In this document: in pieces, positions 1 to 9,301 of the stretch | How positions within the stretch are numbered: the stretch's first letter is position 1 | Layout of the letters: the number at the start of each line of letters is the position of its first letter | NCBI RefSeq assembly: GCF_016598575.1 | Contig: NZ_CP066801.1 | Coordinates: forward strand, 744,001 to 808,000 | Reading direction: 5' to 3' | DNA: 64,000 nucleotides | Source of the DNA: Streptomyces sp. HSG2 | GTDB taxonomy: Bacteria; Actinomycetota; Actinomycetes; Streptomycetales; Streptomycetaceae | Made by a program: the position numbers and the translations under genes | The notes under the pieces: model-generated | What the model saw: the letters and a program-made list of their open reading frames with translations, nothing else | What the model was told of the DNA's origin: nothing | Databases searched by the model: none

Positions 1-2
1 CG

Positions 3-1010
3 GTGAGCGCCGGTCGACGCGGGGCCGGCTGGACGTCGCCGCTGCGCCGCCGGAGGGGTCCGGGCTGGGCTGCGCAGGAGCCGACCTGGCGGGACGCGCG
101 CCCCTCACTGATCGCGCGGGCGCTGAAGCGGGCCTCCGCCCGGCCCTCCGGCAACTGGTTCGTGGTGGGCGCCTCCCGGGACGTGCGGGCGGGCGGCGGA
201 CCTTACGGGACGACGGTGGGCGGCGTCGAGGTGGTGGTGTGGCGCGCGCCGGGAGGTGCGCTGCGTGCCGGTCCGGGGGCGTGCCCGCATCTGGGCGCGC
301 CGCTGCGGGAGAGCAGGGTGGTCTGCGGCGCCCTGGTGTGCCACTGGCACGGACTCGCCCTGGACGGCTCGCCGTTCGCGGGGTGGGACCCCTTCCCGGT
401 TCACGACGACGGCGTCCTGGTGTGGGTGAGGTTGGACGCCGTCGGCGGGGAACGGCCGACGGATCGCCCGGTGGTGCCGGATCGCCCGCCGGCCGGGGTC
501 GGGGTGGACGCGGTGTACCGGGCGGTGGGTCGGTGCGAACCGCAGGACGTGATCGCCAACCGGCTCGACCCGTGGCACGGCTCCTGGTTCCATCCGTACT
601 CCTTCGTGGATCTGCGGGTGGCCGCCGTACCGGAGGGCGAGGGGGACGACGCGTTCGTGGTGGACGTCTCCTTTCGGGTGACGGGGCGTCTGGTGGTGCC
701 CGTGCGCGCCGAGTTCACGGCGCCGGAGCCTCGGACGATCGTCATGCGGATCACCGAGGGGGAGGGGGCGACGTCCGTGGTGGAGACGCACGCGACGCCG
801 CTGACCGGGCCGGCGGACGACCGGCCGCGGACGGCGGTGATCGAGGCGCTGGTGGCGGCCTCGGACCGCAGGGGCTTCGCCCTGGCGAGGTCGGCGGCGC
901 CGCTGCTGCGGCCGGTGATGCGTCGCACGGCCGGACGACTCTGGCGGGACGACCTCGCCTACGCCGAGCGGCGCTGGGCGTTGCGCGGCGCGGGACGGTT
1001 CCCGGGCTGA
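3..1010 (+). CDS. crtV: Rieske [2Fe-2S] protein at the crtV position of the carotenoid cluster
   Basis: This 335-residue protein carries a Rieske iron-sulfur domain. Cys94-Pro-His96 and Cys113-His-Trp-His116 form the CxH...CxxH ligand set that binds a [2Fe-2S] cluster through two Cys and two His. The C-terminal two thirds resembles the DUF5914 family of Streptomyces carotenoid loci, as far as I can recall it. It is convergent with crtU, which is where the last gene of a crtEIBV operon sits in known Streptomyces clusters, so the symbol is positional. A role in modifying or controlling isorenieratene synthesis is inference. The GTG start lies three bases from the window edge, so no ribosome binding site is visible and a longer N-terminus cannot be excluded. 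Confidence 0.6.
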   Translation: MSAGRRGAGWTSPLRRRRGPGWAAQEPTWRDARPSLIARALKRASARPSGNWFVVGASRDVRAGGGPYGTTVGGVEVVVWRAPGGALRAGPGACPHLGAPLRESRVVCGALVCHWHGLALDGSPFAGWDPFPVHDDGVLVWVRLDAVGGERPTDRPVVPDRPPAGVGVDAVYRAVGRCEPQDVIANRLDPWHGSWFHPYSFVDLRVAAVPEGEGDDAFVVDVSFRVTGRLVVPVRAEFTAPEPRTIVMRITEGEGATSVVETHATPLTGPADDRPRTAVIEALVAASDRRGFALARSAAPLLRPVMRRTAGRLWRDDLAYAERRWALRGAGRFPG

Positions 1011-1026
1011 GGGCCCGGGAACCGTC
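994..1026. terminator. Bidirectional hairpin between crtV-position gene and crtU
   Basis: A perfect 13-bp inverted repeat (GACGGTTCCCGGG and its complement) surrounds a seven-base loop. The loop contains the TGA stop of the Rieske gene, and the right arm ends eight bases before the crtU stop. The site serves two convergent genes, so it most likely terminates both. There is no U tract, which is normal for high-GC actinobacteria. Confidence 0.7.
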
Positions 1027-1034
1027 GTCCGGGG

Positions 1035-2588
1035 TCAGCCCCCCGCCGCGGCCAGGGCGCGCAGGGCGCGGGAGCGGCCGGCGCGGGGCACGGTCCACAG
1101 CGTCTGGCCTCGCACGCCCCATCGGGCGAGGAGGGTGTTGGCGGCCAGGAAGCCGGTGGTGGCCGCCCGTTCCATCAGCGCCACGGGCAGGTCGCAGCGG
1201 ATCGCGTCGCCGGCCAGGGTCAGCCGGGGGTGGGGGGTGCCGACGGTGGGGCGTCGGTGGTGGGAGCCGACGGGGAAGAGCGGGCAGTCGGCCCACCACT
1301 CGTGCCGGGCGTCCACGATTCGCGCTCGCCGTGTCTCCGGGTAGACCTGTCGCAACCGGTCCAGGAGGCGCGCCTGGACGCCGGCCGTGTCCGCGCCGTC
1401 CTCGACGGCGTAGGCGTGCAGTTCGACGACGGACCCGCCGTTCCGGGCGGCCCAGCGGGCGGCCTCGCCCTCGTAGCGCTCCAGGACGCTGACGTTGTCC
1501 AGGCCGCCGTAACCGCTGGTGCCGAGGAACCCGGGGCGGTCGGCTCGGACCGGGCGGTCCAGCCACAGGCGGGAGACCAGGAACCGGGGGGCGGTGCGCA
1601 GGGCGGCGATGCCGGAGCGCCACTCGGGCGGGCCGAGCGTGGGCGAGGCCTCGACGAGCGCGCGCAGGGCGCCGGGGTCGAGGGCGAGCACGGCCGCGTC
1701 GTGGCGGTCGTGACCGGCGGCCGTCTCCAGGTTGATGCCTCCGTCGTCCCGCGCCCGGACGCCCAGCACCGGCGCGCGGGTGCGCACTTCGGCGCCGAGC
1801 CGCTCCAGGTATCGGCCCAGTGGGTCCCACAGGGCCTGCGGGAACGGCTCGTCGGGCACGTCGAAGAGGAGTCCCTCGGCGGAGCCGAGGAAGTAGATGT
1901 GGAACATCAGCAGCAGTTCCGCCGCGGAGAGTTCGCGCGGGTCGGCGAAGAAGCTCCGGGAGAAGACCTCGAAGGCGAGGTGGTGGGCGGCCTCGGGGAA
2001 GCGGACCCCTTCGAGAAAGTCGAGGGCGCTGACCCGGTCGAAGCGCGCGTACACCTCCGGGACGCGCACGTCGAGCAGGGGCAGGGCGGCGCGCGCGTCC
2101 ATGGAGACCAGATCGCGCCAGCCGAAGGTGGGACTCAGGGCGACGAAGCCGATGGCGCTGAGCGGCGGGGTGCGGGGCACGCGGGCGAAGCTGTCCGTCA
2201 GGCCGCCGCTGTGCCGGAGGGGGTAGTCGGGCAGCGGGACGAGGCGTTCGAGAGCGGGGTCGGTACGCCGCAACAGGCCGCGCAGGTTGTAGTACTGCCG
2301 GAAGAAGGCGTGGAAACCTCGGCTCATGGTGACGGGGGAACCGTCCGCGAGCCGGGTGCGGTGCCCGGAGAGTCGGCCGCCGAGGGCGTCGCGCTGTTCG
2401 TGCAGGGTCACTCGGGCTCCGCGCTCGGCGAGCAGGGTGGCTGCCGCGAGGCCGGCGATGCCGCCGCCCACGACCGCGACCGACGGCGCGTCGTGGCTCT
2501 CGAAACGGGGACGGCCGGGCGCCGGGCTCAGCGTCTGCGCCCTGCGGTCCCGACCTCGGCGCGGGCCGTTTCGTCGACGCGCGCTCAC
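1035..2588 (-). CDS. crtU: Isorenieratene synthase / carotenoid aromatase-type FAD desaturase
   Basis: This 517-residue flavoprotein belongs to the CrtI/CrtU phytoene-desaturase superfamily. An N-terminal dinucleotide-binding motif GGGIAG (residues 41-46) is followed about 18 residues later by the acidic residue of the Rossmann fold and a GGRL motif. CrtU converts the beta-ionone rings of beta-carotene into aromatic rings, giving isorenieratene, with methyl migration. The GTG start was chosen because it overlaps the crtT stop (GTGA) and gives the length usual for Streptomyces CrtU; the open frame extends much further upstream but without homologous sequence. It is the last gene of the crtY-crtT-crtU operon on the minus strand. 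Confidence 0.88.
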   Translation of the reverse strand: MSARRRNGPRRGRDRRAQTLSPAPGRPRFESHDAPSVAVVGGGIAGLAAATLLAERGARVTLHEQRDALGGRLSGHRTRLADGSPVTMSRGFHAFFRQYYNLRGLLRRTDPALERLVPLPDYPLRHSGGLTDSFARVPRTPPLSAIGFVALSPTFGWRDLVSMDARAALPLLDVRVPEVYARFDRVSALDFLEGVRFPEAAHHLAFEVFSRSFFADPRELSAAELLLMFHIYFLGSAEGLLFDVPDEPFPQALWDPLGRYLERLGAEVRTRAPVLGVRARDDGGINLETAAGHDRHDAAVLALDPGALRALVEASPTLGPPEWRSGIAALRTAPRFLVSRLWLDRPVRADRPGFLGTSGYGGLDNVSVLERYEGEAARWAARNGGSVVELHAYAVEDGADTAGVQARLLDRLRQVYPETRRARIVDARHEWWADCPLFPVGSHHRRPTVGTPHPRLTLAGDAIRCDLPVALMERAATTGFLAANTLLARWGVRGQTLWTVPRAGRSRALRALAAAGG

Positions 2589-3313
2589 CGGTCCGCCGCC
2601 GCGGTGTCGTCGGCGGACCGGGCGAGGAAGGTGTAGGCGATCCCGGTCTGCCAGCCGGCCACCGGGACGGCGCGGACGCCGGCGAAGCCCGCTCCGCGCA
2701 GTCGGTCGGAGAAGGCGGGTGCCGTGTCGAAGTCGAGGACGCTGCGCCACAGGTGGTGATAGAGCGGACCGTCGCCGGCGAGCGTGCCGGCCGGCACCAC
2801 CACCGCCCGGCACACCGCCGTCCACAGGGCGCGGTGTCGCGCGGATCCGCTCAGGCTGTACTCGTGCACGACGAGGCGCCCGCCCGGCGAGAGCAGTCGG
2901 CGAACGCCGGCGAGGACCCGGTCCGGATCGGCGGTGTTGCGGAACAGGTAGGCGGCGAAGACCGCGTCGAAGGGTCCCTCCTCGGACGCCACGAGTCGCT
3001 CGGCCGTCAGGTGGCGGAAACGGACCCGAGCGGGCCACTGCTTGGCCCGGGCACGACTCAGCATCCCGGCGGAGGCGTCCACGCCGGTGACGCGCGCCTC
3101 GGGCACCGCCCGCAGCAGGGCACGGGTGGAGGCGCCGGTTCCGCAGCCGAGGTCGAGGACGTGCAGACCGGCTCCCCGGGAGGGCAACCGCATCCGGTGC
3201 GCCGAGCGCCTCAGGTCTCGGCCGTAGCCCGGGTTGAGGGCGGTGAGCCGGTCGTAGCTGCGGGAGGCTCGGTCGAAGGCGCTTGCCAGGTCGTGATCGC
3301 GCAACAGCGTCAT
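2585..3313 (-). CDS. crtT: SAM-dependent methyltransferase of the carotenoid operon
   Basis: This class I methyltransferase has 242 residues. The SAM-binding motif LDLGCGTG lies at residues 53-60, with an acidic residue (GVDAS) closing strand 2. An ATG preceded by GAAGGAG sets the start. It lies between crtY and crtU and its stop overlaps the crtU start, so the two are likely translationally coupled. The position matches crtT of the S. griseus and S. coelicolor isorenieratene clusters. The acceptor substrate is not known from sequence; a role in carotenoid tailoring is inferred from the operon. Confidence 0.8.
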   Translation of the reverse strand: MTLLRDHDLASAFDRASRSYDRLTALNPGYGRDLRRSAHRMRLPSRGAGLHVLDLGCGTGASTRALLRAVPEARVTGVDASAGMLSRARAKQWPARVRFRHLTAERLVASEEGPFDAVFAAYLFRNTADPDRVLAGVRRLLSPGGRLVVHEYSLSGSARHRALWTAVCRAVVVPAGTLAGDGPLYHHLWRSVLDFDTAPAFSDRLRGAGFAGVRAVPVAGWQTGIAYTFLARSADDTAAADR

Positions 3314-3539
3314 CGGTACTCCTTCGTGGGTGCCCGGACATCGGGCGTGGGGTGCCGTCCTTCTCCGGAGGGAGCGGGGGTCCAGCGAGGGCGTCGGCGC
3401 GACCGGCCCGCTCCGCGGTCGAGAGGTGGGGGCGGGCGCCTGCGCGCCGGGGACACGGGCGTGTCGGTGCCGCGGCCGACGGACGTCGGCGCGGCGCGCG
3501 GACGAAGGGGGGTGGTCGGCCCCGTCCTCGGCGGTGGGG

Positions 3540-4781
3540 TCACCGGTCGACCCGCCGGGCGTCGCCGGGTTCGGCGCGGGCCGGGGGTCGACGGCGGCGG
3601 GGCAGGAAGGGCACCTCGACGGCGGTCCGCAGCATGGGTCCCACCGGGGTGCGCAGCCCGATGGCCCACTCCTGCCGGGGGGTGGTGGCCCCGTCCAGAA
3701 AGCGCAGCAGCACCTCCGGGGGCGTGCGACGGAACAGGTCGGCGAAGAACGACGGCCCGTCCACCCGCCCTGCGTCGAGGGCCCGCAGCAGCACCGCGTC
3801 CATGGCCGACGCCCGCCTTCCGTGGGGGGCCGGCACGTGGACCCGACCTCGCCGGAGCGCGTCGGCCACCGCCCGGCTCTGCCGTTGGACGGCGGAGAAG
3901 GTGTAGCCGGTCGACGCGCGGGTGGCGCCGCCGGCCGTTCCGATGCGGAACGCACCGGGCCCCGTCCGGCGGGGGAAGCGCGCGTCGGTCATCGGGATGA
4001 CGCCCTGCTCGACGGAGTCGACGGTGTAGGCGCCGAGGCCCAGGACCGCCTCGCAGTAGTGGCGCAGCTCCCGGTCGTAGGCCTCGGTGGTCAACGGGGC
4101 GCGGGAGAAGCGCGTGTACTCCACGAGAGCCCGGTCCGGCGCGAGCGGCAGAACGTACCCGAAGGCCAGCCCATGGCGGGGTTGGGGCACCCGGAAGTCC
4201 ATGAGGTCGGCGACGGAGGGGTCGAAGCGGTCGGCGCCGGTGCGCAGGAACCACCCCCGGAAGTGCTGGAGCAGCACGGTCCGGGCCGGGGGGAGGGCCG
4301 GAAGCGGGCGCGAGTCGAAGACGTGGCGGGCGCGCAGGACGACCTCCCGGCCGTCACCGGTGACGCAGGGGACCTCGACGCCGCCGCGCCGGGTCGCGTG
4401 GACCGGACCGGCGACCGCCCGCATCAGGCCGGCTCCGGGCGATCGGTCCAGTCGGGAGTGCACCCAGCGTTCGAAGCGGTCGGAGCGGAGCATGTGGTAA
4501 CGCGTCGGCGCCGGGTCGACGGTGATCTCGTCGCCGTCCGCGTCGTGGACGCGAAGGCGGGACCAGGACGCGGAGACCAGGTCCGCGAACTCCCCTCTCC
4601 CCCGCTCCCAGTAGCACCAGGTCCGCTCGGGCGGCCGTTCCGGGCCGTCCGGTCGCTCGACCACCCTCAGCGTGGGCGCTCCGGGTCGGGCCAGCCGGTG
4701 GGCGAGGCTGAGACCGGCGGCTCCGCCGCCCAGGATGAGGACGTCGGAGGTCGACTCGGCCACCCGGTCTCCGCTGATCAT
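3540..4781 (-). CDS. crtY: Lycopene cyclase, FAD-dependent
   Basis: CrtY-type lycopene cyclases turn the linear ends of lycopene into beta-ionone rings, producing beta-carotene for CrtU. The 413-residue protein starts with a dinucleotide-binding motif (GGGAAG, residues 18-23) and contains the WCYWERG and DFRVPQ-like blocks that I associate with CrtY/CrtL cyclases. The ATG start has AGGAG eight bases upstream, although the open frame extends another 300 bases. It is the first gene of the crtYTU operon. The gap of about 225 bases to crtT holds no gene. The roughly 330-base gap upstream should hold the operon promoter, but I see no clear consensus. Confidence 0.85.
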   Translation of the reverse strand: MISGDRVAESTSDVLILGGGAAGLSLAHRLARPGAPTLRVVERPDGPERPPERTWCYWERGRGEFADLVSASWSRLRVHDADGDEITVDPAPTRYHMLRSDRFERWVHSRLDRSPGAGLMRAVAGPVHATRRGGVEVPCVTGDGREVVLRARHVFDSRPLPALPPARTVLLQHFRGWFLRTGADRFDPSVADLMDFRVPQPRHGLAFGYVLPLAPDRALVEYTRFSRAPLTTEAYDRELRHYCEAVLGLGAYTVDSVEQGVIPMTDARFPRRTGPGAFRIGTAGGATRASTGYTFSAVQRQSRAVADALRRGRVHVPAPHGRRASAMDAVLLRALDAGRVDGPSFFADLFRRTPPEVLLRFLDGATTPRQEWAIGLRTPVGPMLRTAVEVPFLPRRRRPPARAEPGDARRVDR

Positions 4782-5111
4782 CCCCGGCTCCTGGCGTGGA
4801 CGGCCCGACGGACCGAGGTGGCCGTCGGGGTCGCCGCCCGGGCGACGGGCGGACCCGCCGGGGGATCCGCTCGGGGTGTCCGTTCGGCGGCCCGCGGGGG
4901 CATTCCGGGGCTCCCGGTCGTCGGCGGTCGCATGGCGTCGCTTTCCCTCCTCGCTCTGGTCATCGATGTGGTCCGCGCGTCGGCCGCGCGCGCCGCCGGG
5001 GGTACCCGGCGAGCGCCGGAACGGACGCCGCCGGCCACCCGCTCCTGGTTCGGCCGTCCCGACCCGGTCGGATGCGGGCCGCGCCACCGGGAGGTGGGGG
5101 CGGGCCTCCCC

Positions 5112-6353
5112 TCACCGCACGACCTGGTCGGCGAGCACCTCCCGGGCGGCCCGCGCCCCGGAGGCCAGCGCGCCCTGCACCGACCCGGTGGCCCGGTGGT
5201 CGCCGCAGACATACCTGCCCGGCGCGAACCGGGTGGTCCTGCTCGGCGGCCACGGCGGGCGCATGACGGGCAGCGCGTTCTCGACGGTGTAGGAGGCGAG
5301 CTGCCGCCACCCGTCGGTGTCGGTGCCGTGGAGCTCGGCGAGGCGAGCGCGCACGATCCGGGCGAGCCCGGGTCGGTCGGGGCCCAGGACCGAGCTGGAG
5401 ACCAAAGCGGTGCCGGGCGGCGCGTAGGTGGGGGCGACCTCGGACAGCACGCAGGTGTTGAGCAGGGGCCCGTCCGCGTCCACGAAGAGGGTGGGTTCGG
5501 GCGACGGCGTTCGCTCGGCGGCGTGGTAGTAGGTGGTCACGGTCCGGCCGTCGGGGATCGCAAGGCCCGGGAGCAGGCGGGCCGCCGTCACGGCGTCCGT
5601 GGCCACCACCACGCGAGGGGCGGGCAGTTCGCGTCCGTCGGTCAGGAGCACACCCACGTCGGTGATCTCGCGTACCGGGGCTCCCAGGAGCAACGTGCCC
5701 GGCGGGAGGCCGCGGGCCAGCCGTTCGGGGACGGCGCCGATGCCCTCGGCGGGCAGGCCGAGAGAGCCGCGCGCCATGCTCCGCCACACCAGGTGGAAGA
5801 AGCGCGCGGAGGTCTCCAGCCTGTCCTCCAGGAACACCCCGGAGAGGAAGGGCCGCAAGATCCGGTCGACCGTCGCGGCGGACAGTCCCGCGCGGGCCAG
5901 GGCCACGGCCGTGGTGGTGTCCGGACGGCGCTTGATCGCTCCCGGGGAGAGCAGGGCGTCGCGCGTGGTGATCCCGGCGAGCGCGGCGAGGTCGCGCAGC
6001 GGCGGTGTCCGGCCCCGGACCAGGGAGCCCATCCAACCGGGTCTGCGCAGCGGGTCGGCGATCCGGACCTCCCCCGTCCCCGCGCGGACGACGAACCCCG
6101 GGGTGAAGAGCCCCAGGCGCAGACGACGGACGTCCAGGCGCGCCGTGACCTGGGGGTAGCCGGTGTTGAACACCTGGAAGCCTCGGTCCAGCAGAAAGCC
6201 GTCCCGGCGGTCGGTGCGCATTCGACCGCCCACCCGGTCGGCGGCCTCCACCAGCAGCACGCGCCGCCCGGCCCGGCCGAGGTCGAGGGCACAGGCCAGG
6301 CCCGCCGGACCGGCACCCACCACGACCACGTCCGGCCGGTGATCTCCGGTCAT
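5112..6353 (-). CDS. FAD-dependent amine-oxidase/phytoene-desaturase-like oxidoreductase downstream of litR
   Basis: This 413-residue flavoprotein has an N-terminal GAGPAG nucleotide-binding motif (residues 13-18), an acidic strand-2 end and VGGRMRT, as in the amine oxidase / carotenoid desaturase superfamily. The start is an ATG with GAGGGAG upstream. It follows litR on the same strand with a 249-base gap. In S. coelicolor litR is followed by an oxidoreductase gene called litQ, so this is probably its counterpart, but sequence alone gives no substrate. It could also be a carotenoid-processing enzyme, given its neighbours. Confidence 0.72.
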   Translation of the reverse strand: MTGDHRPDVVVVGAGPAGLACALDLGRAGRRVLLVEAADRVGGRMRTDRRDGFLLDRGFQVFNTGYPQVTARLDVRRLRLGLFTPGFVVRAGTGEVRIADPLRRPGWMGSLVRGRTPPLRDLAALAGITTRDALLSPGAIKRRPDTTTAVALARAGLSAATVDRILRPFLSGVFLEDRLETSARFFHLVWRSMARGSLGLPAEGIGAVPERLARGLPPGTLLLGAPVREITDVGVLLTDGRELPAPRVVVATDAVTAARLLPGLAIPDGRTVTTYYHAAERTPSPEPTLFVDADGPLLNTCVLSEVAPTYAPPGTALVSSSVLGPDRPGLARIVRARLAELHGTDTDGWRQLASYTVENALPVMRPPWPPSRTTRFAPGRYVCGDHRATGSVQGALASGARAAREVLADQVVR

Positions 6354-6602
6354 CGCACTCCCTCGCTCCGTCACGGCCGACCCGTACGAGGACCACCTGT
6401 ACACCGGCGGACCGCCTCGGGGGTCGTGGCTCGCCGGGCGCGGCATCGGCGCCTCCCCGACGTCTGCCCGTCGCCCCGCCCCGGGAGCCGGCGCCCACGA
6501 GAGCGCCCAAGAAGGCCCCGCCTGGGGGTGCGACGCCAGGGACGATAATGTCGGCTTCGCGACCGTCCGGGCGCGGGTACCCCCGCGACGCCGGCCCACG
6601 CG

Positions 6603-7580
6603 TCAGCACGCCACGATCGCCCGCACCTCGGCCACCGCCTCCGCGAGGCCCGGGGGGCGGAGCAGACCGGCCGACGTCCGCCCCGACCAGCCGGGCCCGA
6701 GGGTCATCACCATCGGCCTCCTCCGGGCACCGCGCACGCCCCACTCCATCGTCGCCACGTGATCCGCCAGGGGGCGACTCGCCGTGGCCCTCGACTGGGC
6801 CCACAGAGCGACCACGGCCGGCCCGGTCCGGCGCACCGCCGCCGTGAGCGACTCCACGGGCACGGCGGCACCGAACATCCGCACCGGGACGCCGTGCTCG
6901 GCCAGGGCCGCGGCCAAGGCCTCCAAGGGCAGGGTGTGGTTCTCCCCGGGGACGCAGGCCAGCAGGGCGGCGGCGCTCCGGTCGGCGACGGCGGCGGGCG
7001 TCCGGCGCCTCAGCGCCCCGGACACGTGCCAGGACAGGAAGTGCTCGACCTCCACGTACCGTTCGCCGGAACGCTCCCACTTGCGGCCGACGGCCCTCAG
7101 GGTGGGCGAGATCACCTCGCCCCACGCTTCCACCAGGCCGTGTCGGTCGATGGCGCTCTCCAGCAGCTCGTCCAGCGCGGCGGCGTCCAGGCGCAGCGCG
7201 GCGCGGGCCACCGCTCGGGAATCCCGGCGCGCCTCGGCGATCGGCGGGCCACCGGCCTGCGGCACCTCGCTCCTCGACCGGGACGGCGGCCGGCTCGTGC
7301 GGCGTGCGTCCCCCGCCACCGGCGCGGTAGTGACCCGCGCCAGGCGCGCGGCCTCGGCGGCGGGCACCCCGCGCCCCGTCAGCACGCACATGCGCTCCAG
7401 CCTGGCCACGTCCACCTCGGTCCAGCGGCGGTGCCGGCCCCCCGCGTGCGTGTCCGGTCCCAGACCGTAGCGGTGGTGCCACGACCGGATCGTGGTGGGC
7501 GCCACCCCCAGACGCCTGGCGACCTCGCCGGTCGTCAGGCCGGGAGCGCCGGTCCCGTCCGCCTCCTGGCTCACCTTCAT
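6603..7580 (-). CDS. litR: LitR, MerR-family light/B12-dependent regulator of carotenogenesis
   Basis: LitR represses or activates light-induced carotenoid transcription using adenosylcobalamin as chromophore. The 325-residue protein has an N-terminal MerR winged helix (TTGEVARRLGVAPTTIRSWH) and a C-terminal cobalamin-binding-type region. Trp171 (TTG-based numbering) followed by Glu182-His183 resembles the W...EH adenosyl pocket of CarH. The GENHTLP segment corresponds to the ExHxxG cobalamin-ligand motif but has Pro instead of the final Gly. I chose the ATG at 7580; an in-frame TTG lies nine bases upstream. It is divergent from litS, and the shared 163-base gap is the expected LitR control region. 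Confidence 0.85.
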   Translation of the reverse strand: MKVSQEADGTGAPGLTTGEVARRLGVAPTTIRSWHHRYGLGPDTHAGGRHRRWTEVDVARLERMCVLTGRGVPAAEAARLARVTTAPVAGDARRTSRPPSRSRSEVPQAGGPPIAEARRDSRAVARAALRLDAAALDELLESAIDRHGLVEAWGEVISPTLRAVGRKWERSGERYVEVEHFLSWHVSGALRRRTPAAVADRSAAALLACVPGENHTLPLEALAAALAEHGVPVRMFGAAVPVESLTAAVRRTGPAVVALWAQSRATASRPLADHVATMEWGVRGARRRPMVMTLGPGWSGRTSAGLLRPPGLAEAVAEVRAIVAC

Positions 7581-7743
7581 GGGCGTCAAGTCTAGAAGCG
7601 GAAACGACGCACAAGCGACGCGTGTTGCGGCACGTCGTTCCTGCGTCGAACACTGGGTGGTGGGGATCCGCTCACCACGGCGGCGAGACGGTCGGACTCG
7701 CTCCCGGCCGTCGCCTCTCGTCGACCTCTGGAGGAATCACGGC
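7581..7743. promoter_or_regulatory. litR-litS divergent control region
   Basis: This short intergenic region lies between two divergent regulator genes, so both promoters must be here. It contains an inverted repeat AACGACG (7603-7609) and CGTCGTT (7633-7639) with a second CGACGCA/TGCGTCG pair around it. Such arms could be a LitR operator, but the assignment is inference from position. A strong ribosome binding site (TGGAGGAA) precedes litS. Confidence 0.45.
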
Positions 7744-8418
7744 ATGACGATCACCACGCCGGCGCAGGTCACCGCCGCGTCTCCCGAGCGGGCACCCTCG
7801 GAGGTCCCGGTCGAGGACACCCTGGCGCGGGGGCTGCTCGCGTCGGACGAGGACGCCTTCGCCGCGATATTCCGACGCTGGGGGCCTCTGGTGCACACGT
7901 TGGCGGTGCGCTCCCTGGGAGACACCCACGAAGCCGAGGACGTGACGCAGCAGGTCTTCATCGGCGCGTGGCGGGGCCGGGCGGGGTTCCGCCCGGAGAG
8001 AGGGCCGCTCGGCGCCTGGCTCGTCGGGATCACCCGACGGAAGATCGTCGACGCCCTCGCGGCCCGAACCCGACGGTTGGACCTGCTGGAGTCGGCCTGC
8101 GTCACCCCGATCGCGCGCAGGCCGGGCACGGCCGCCGCCGACGAGGTGCTGGACCGGGTCCACCTGGTGGACGAACTGTCCCGACTGCCTCGGCAGCAAC
8201 GGGTGGTGCTCTGCATGGCCTTCTACGAGGATCTCCCGCAGGCCCAGATCGCCGAGCGGACCGGCATGCCGCTGGGCACGGTCAAGAGCCACGCCAGGCG
8301 CGGTCTGCACCGGCTGCGCGGGGCCTTGGAGCAAGGTCGCGCGGAGGCCCGGATCGAGACTCGCCCGCTTCCGGGGCGACCGCATCCGTACGGGACCCCG
8401 AAACGGAAATACCCGTAG
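7744..8418 (+). CDS. litS: ECF-type sigma factor LitS
   Basis: This 224-residue sigma-70 family protein of the extracytoplasmic-function type has region 2 at about residues 25-100 (DEAFAAIFRRW..., EDVTQQVFIGAW) and region 4 at about 130-190 (LPRQQRVVLCMAFYEDLPQAQIAE, then GTVKSHARRGLHRLR). In Streptomyces, LitS directs RNA polymerase to carotenoid promoters after light induction through LitR. ATG with GGAGGAA upstream fixes the start. It is followed closely by a membrane-anchored protein and an anti-sigma candidate, which would fit a three-gene lit operon. Confidence 0.85.
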   Translation: MTITTPAQVTAASPERAPSEVPVEDTLARGLLASDEDAFAAIFRRWGPLVHTLAVRSLGDTHEAEDVTQQVFIGAWRGRAGFRPERGPLGAWLVGITRRKIVDALAARTRRLDLLESACVTPIARRPGTAAADEVLDRVHLVDELSRLPRQQRVVLCMAFYEDLPQAQIAERTGMPLGTVKSHARRGLHRLRGALEQGRAEARIETRPLPGRPHPYGTPKRKYP

Positions 8419-8461
8419 AAGCCAGGCATAGCGAGCACTCTCCTCCAAGGAGATGATCATC

Positions 8462-9301
8462 ATGACCCGAAGGACCTCCGTAGCCGTCGCCGCGGCGGCG
8501 GGTGCCGGCGCGCTGGCACTGGGCGTCGCCGCGCCCGCCGCCGCGGCCCCCGCCGAGCAGGACGGTCAGGCGACGGTCTCCGTCTTCCACGGGGTACCCG
8601 GCCTCACCGCCGACGTCTACGCCAACGGCGAGGAGTTGGTCAGCGACCTCGAACCCGGTTCCGTCACCGATCCGCAGACCCTGGACGCCGGCACGTACGA
8701 CATCAAGGTCGTCGCCGCCGGGGACGGGCCGGACGGCACGGCCGCGGTGGAGAAGGAGGTCAAGGTCTCGGAAGGCTCCAACGCCACGGTCGCCGCGCAC
8801 CTCACCGAGGACGGCGACCCGGAGCTGACCGCCTACGCCAACGACGTCTCCCAGGTGGACGACGGCAAGTCCCGACTGACGGTCCGCCACGTCGCGGCGG
8901 CTCCCGCGGTCGACGTGCGGGCGGGCGGGGACTCGCTCTTCACCGACCTGCAGAACCCGGACGAGGACACCACGGTCGTGGACGCCGGCACCGTGTCCGC
9001 GGAGGTCGTGCTGGCGGGCACCGACACGGTCGCCATCGGCCCGGCCGATCTGGACCTCGAGGCGGGCACGACCAACATCGTCTACGCCTGGGGCAGCGCC
9101 GACGAGGACAACCTCGCCCTCGCGACGCAGACCCTCGACGACACCGGCTCGTCCTCGCACGGGTCCGTGCCCACCGACACCCGGCTTGCGTCGGTCGCCC
9201 CCAACTCCGCCGAGCAGTGGCTGGCCTGGACCGCGGCCGTCGGCGCGGTGTCGTTGACCGGCGTCCTGCTGTCGCGCCGCTTCGCGAACGGACGCGACTG
9301 A
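8462..9301 (+). CDS. Secreted, C-terminally membrane-anchored DUF4397 protein of the lit operon
   Basis: This 279-residue exported protein has a Sec signal peptide (MTRRTS, a hydrophobic Ala/Gly stretch, then an APAAAAP cleavage region near residue 30). Two tandem modules, each with VSVFHGVPGLTADVYANG or VRHVAAAPAVDVRAGG, match the DUF4397 beta-sandwich family. A C-terminal transmembrane helix (WLAWTAAVGAVSLTGVLL) and a basic tail follow. Of two in-frame ATGs, the one at 8462 is better spaced from AAGGAG. It lies 43 bases after litS and is likely co-transcribed. Function is unknown; a surface role linked to the LitS response is inference. Confidence 0.72.
   Translation: MTRRTSVAVAAAAGAGALALGVAAPAAAAPAEQDGQATVSVFHGVPGLTADVYANGEELVSDLEPGSVTDPQTLDAGTYDIKVVAAGDGPDGTAAVEKEVKVSEGSNATVAAHLTEDGDPELTAYANDVSQVDDGKSRLTVRHVAAAPAVDVRAGGDSLFTDLQNPDEDTTVVDAGTVSAEVVLAGTDTVAIGPADLDLEAGTTNIVYAWGSADEDNLALATQTLDDTGSSSHGSVPTDTRLASVAPNSAEQWLAWTAAVGAVSLTGVLLSRRFANGRD

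Noticed and set aside
3330..6548. Plus-strand frame of over 1000 codons across crtY and the oxidoreductase
   Set aside because: Antisense shadow caused by high third-position GC; composition is Gly/Arg/Pro-rich without domains, and the minus strand encodes recognised enzymes throughout.
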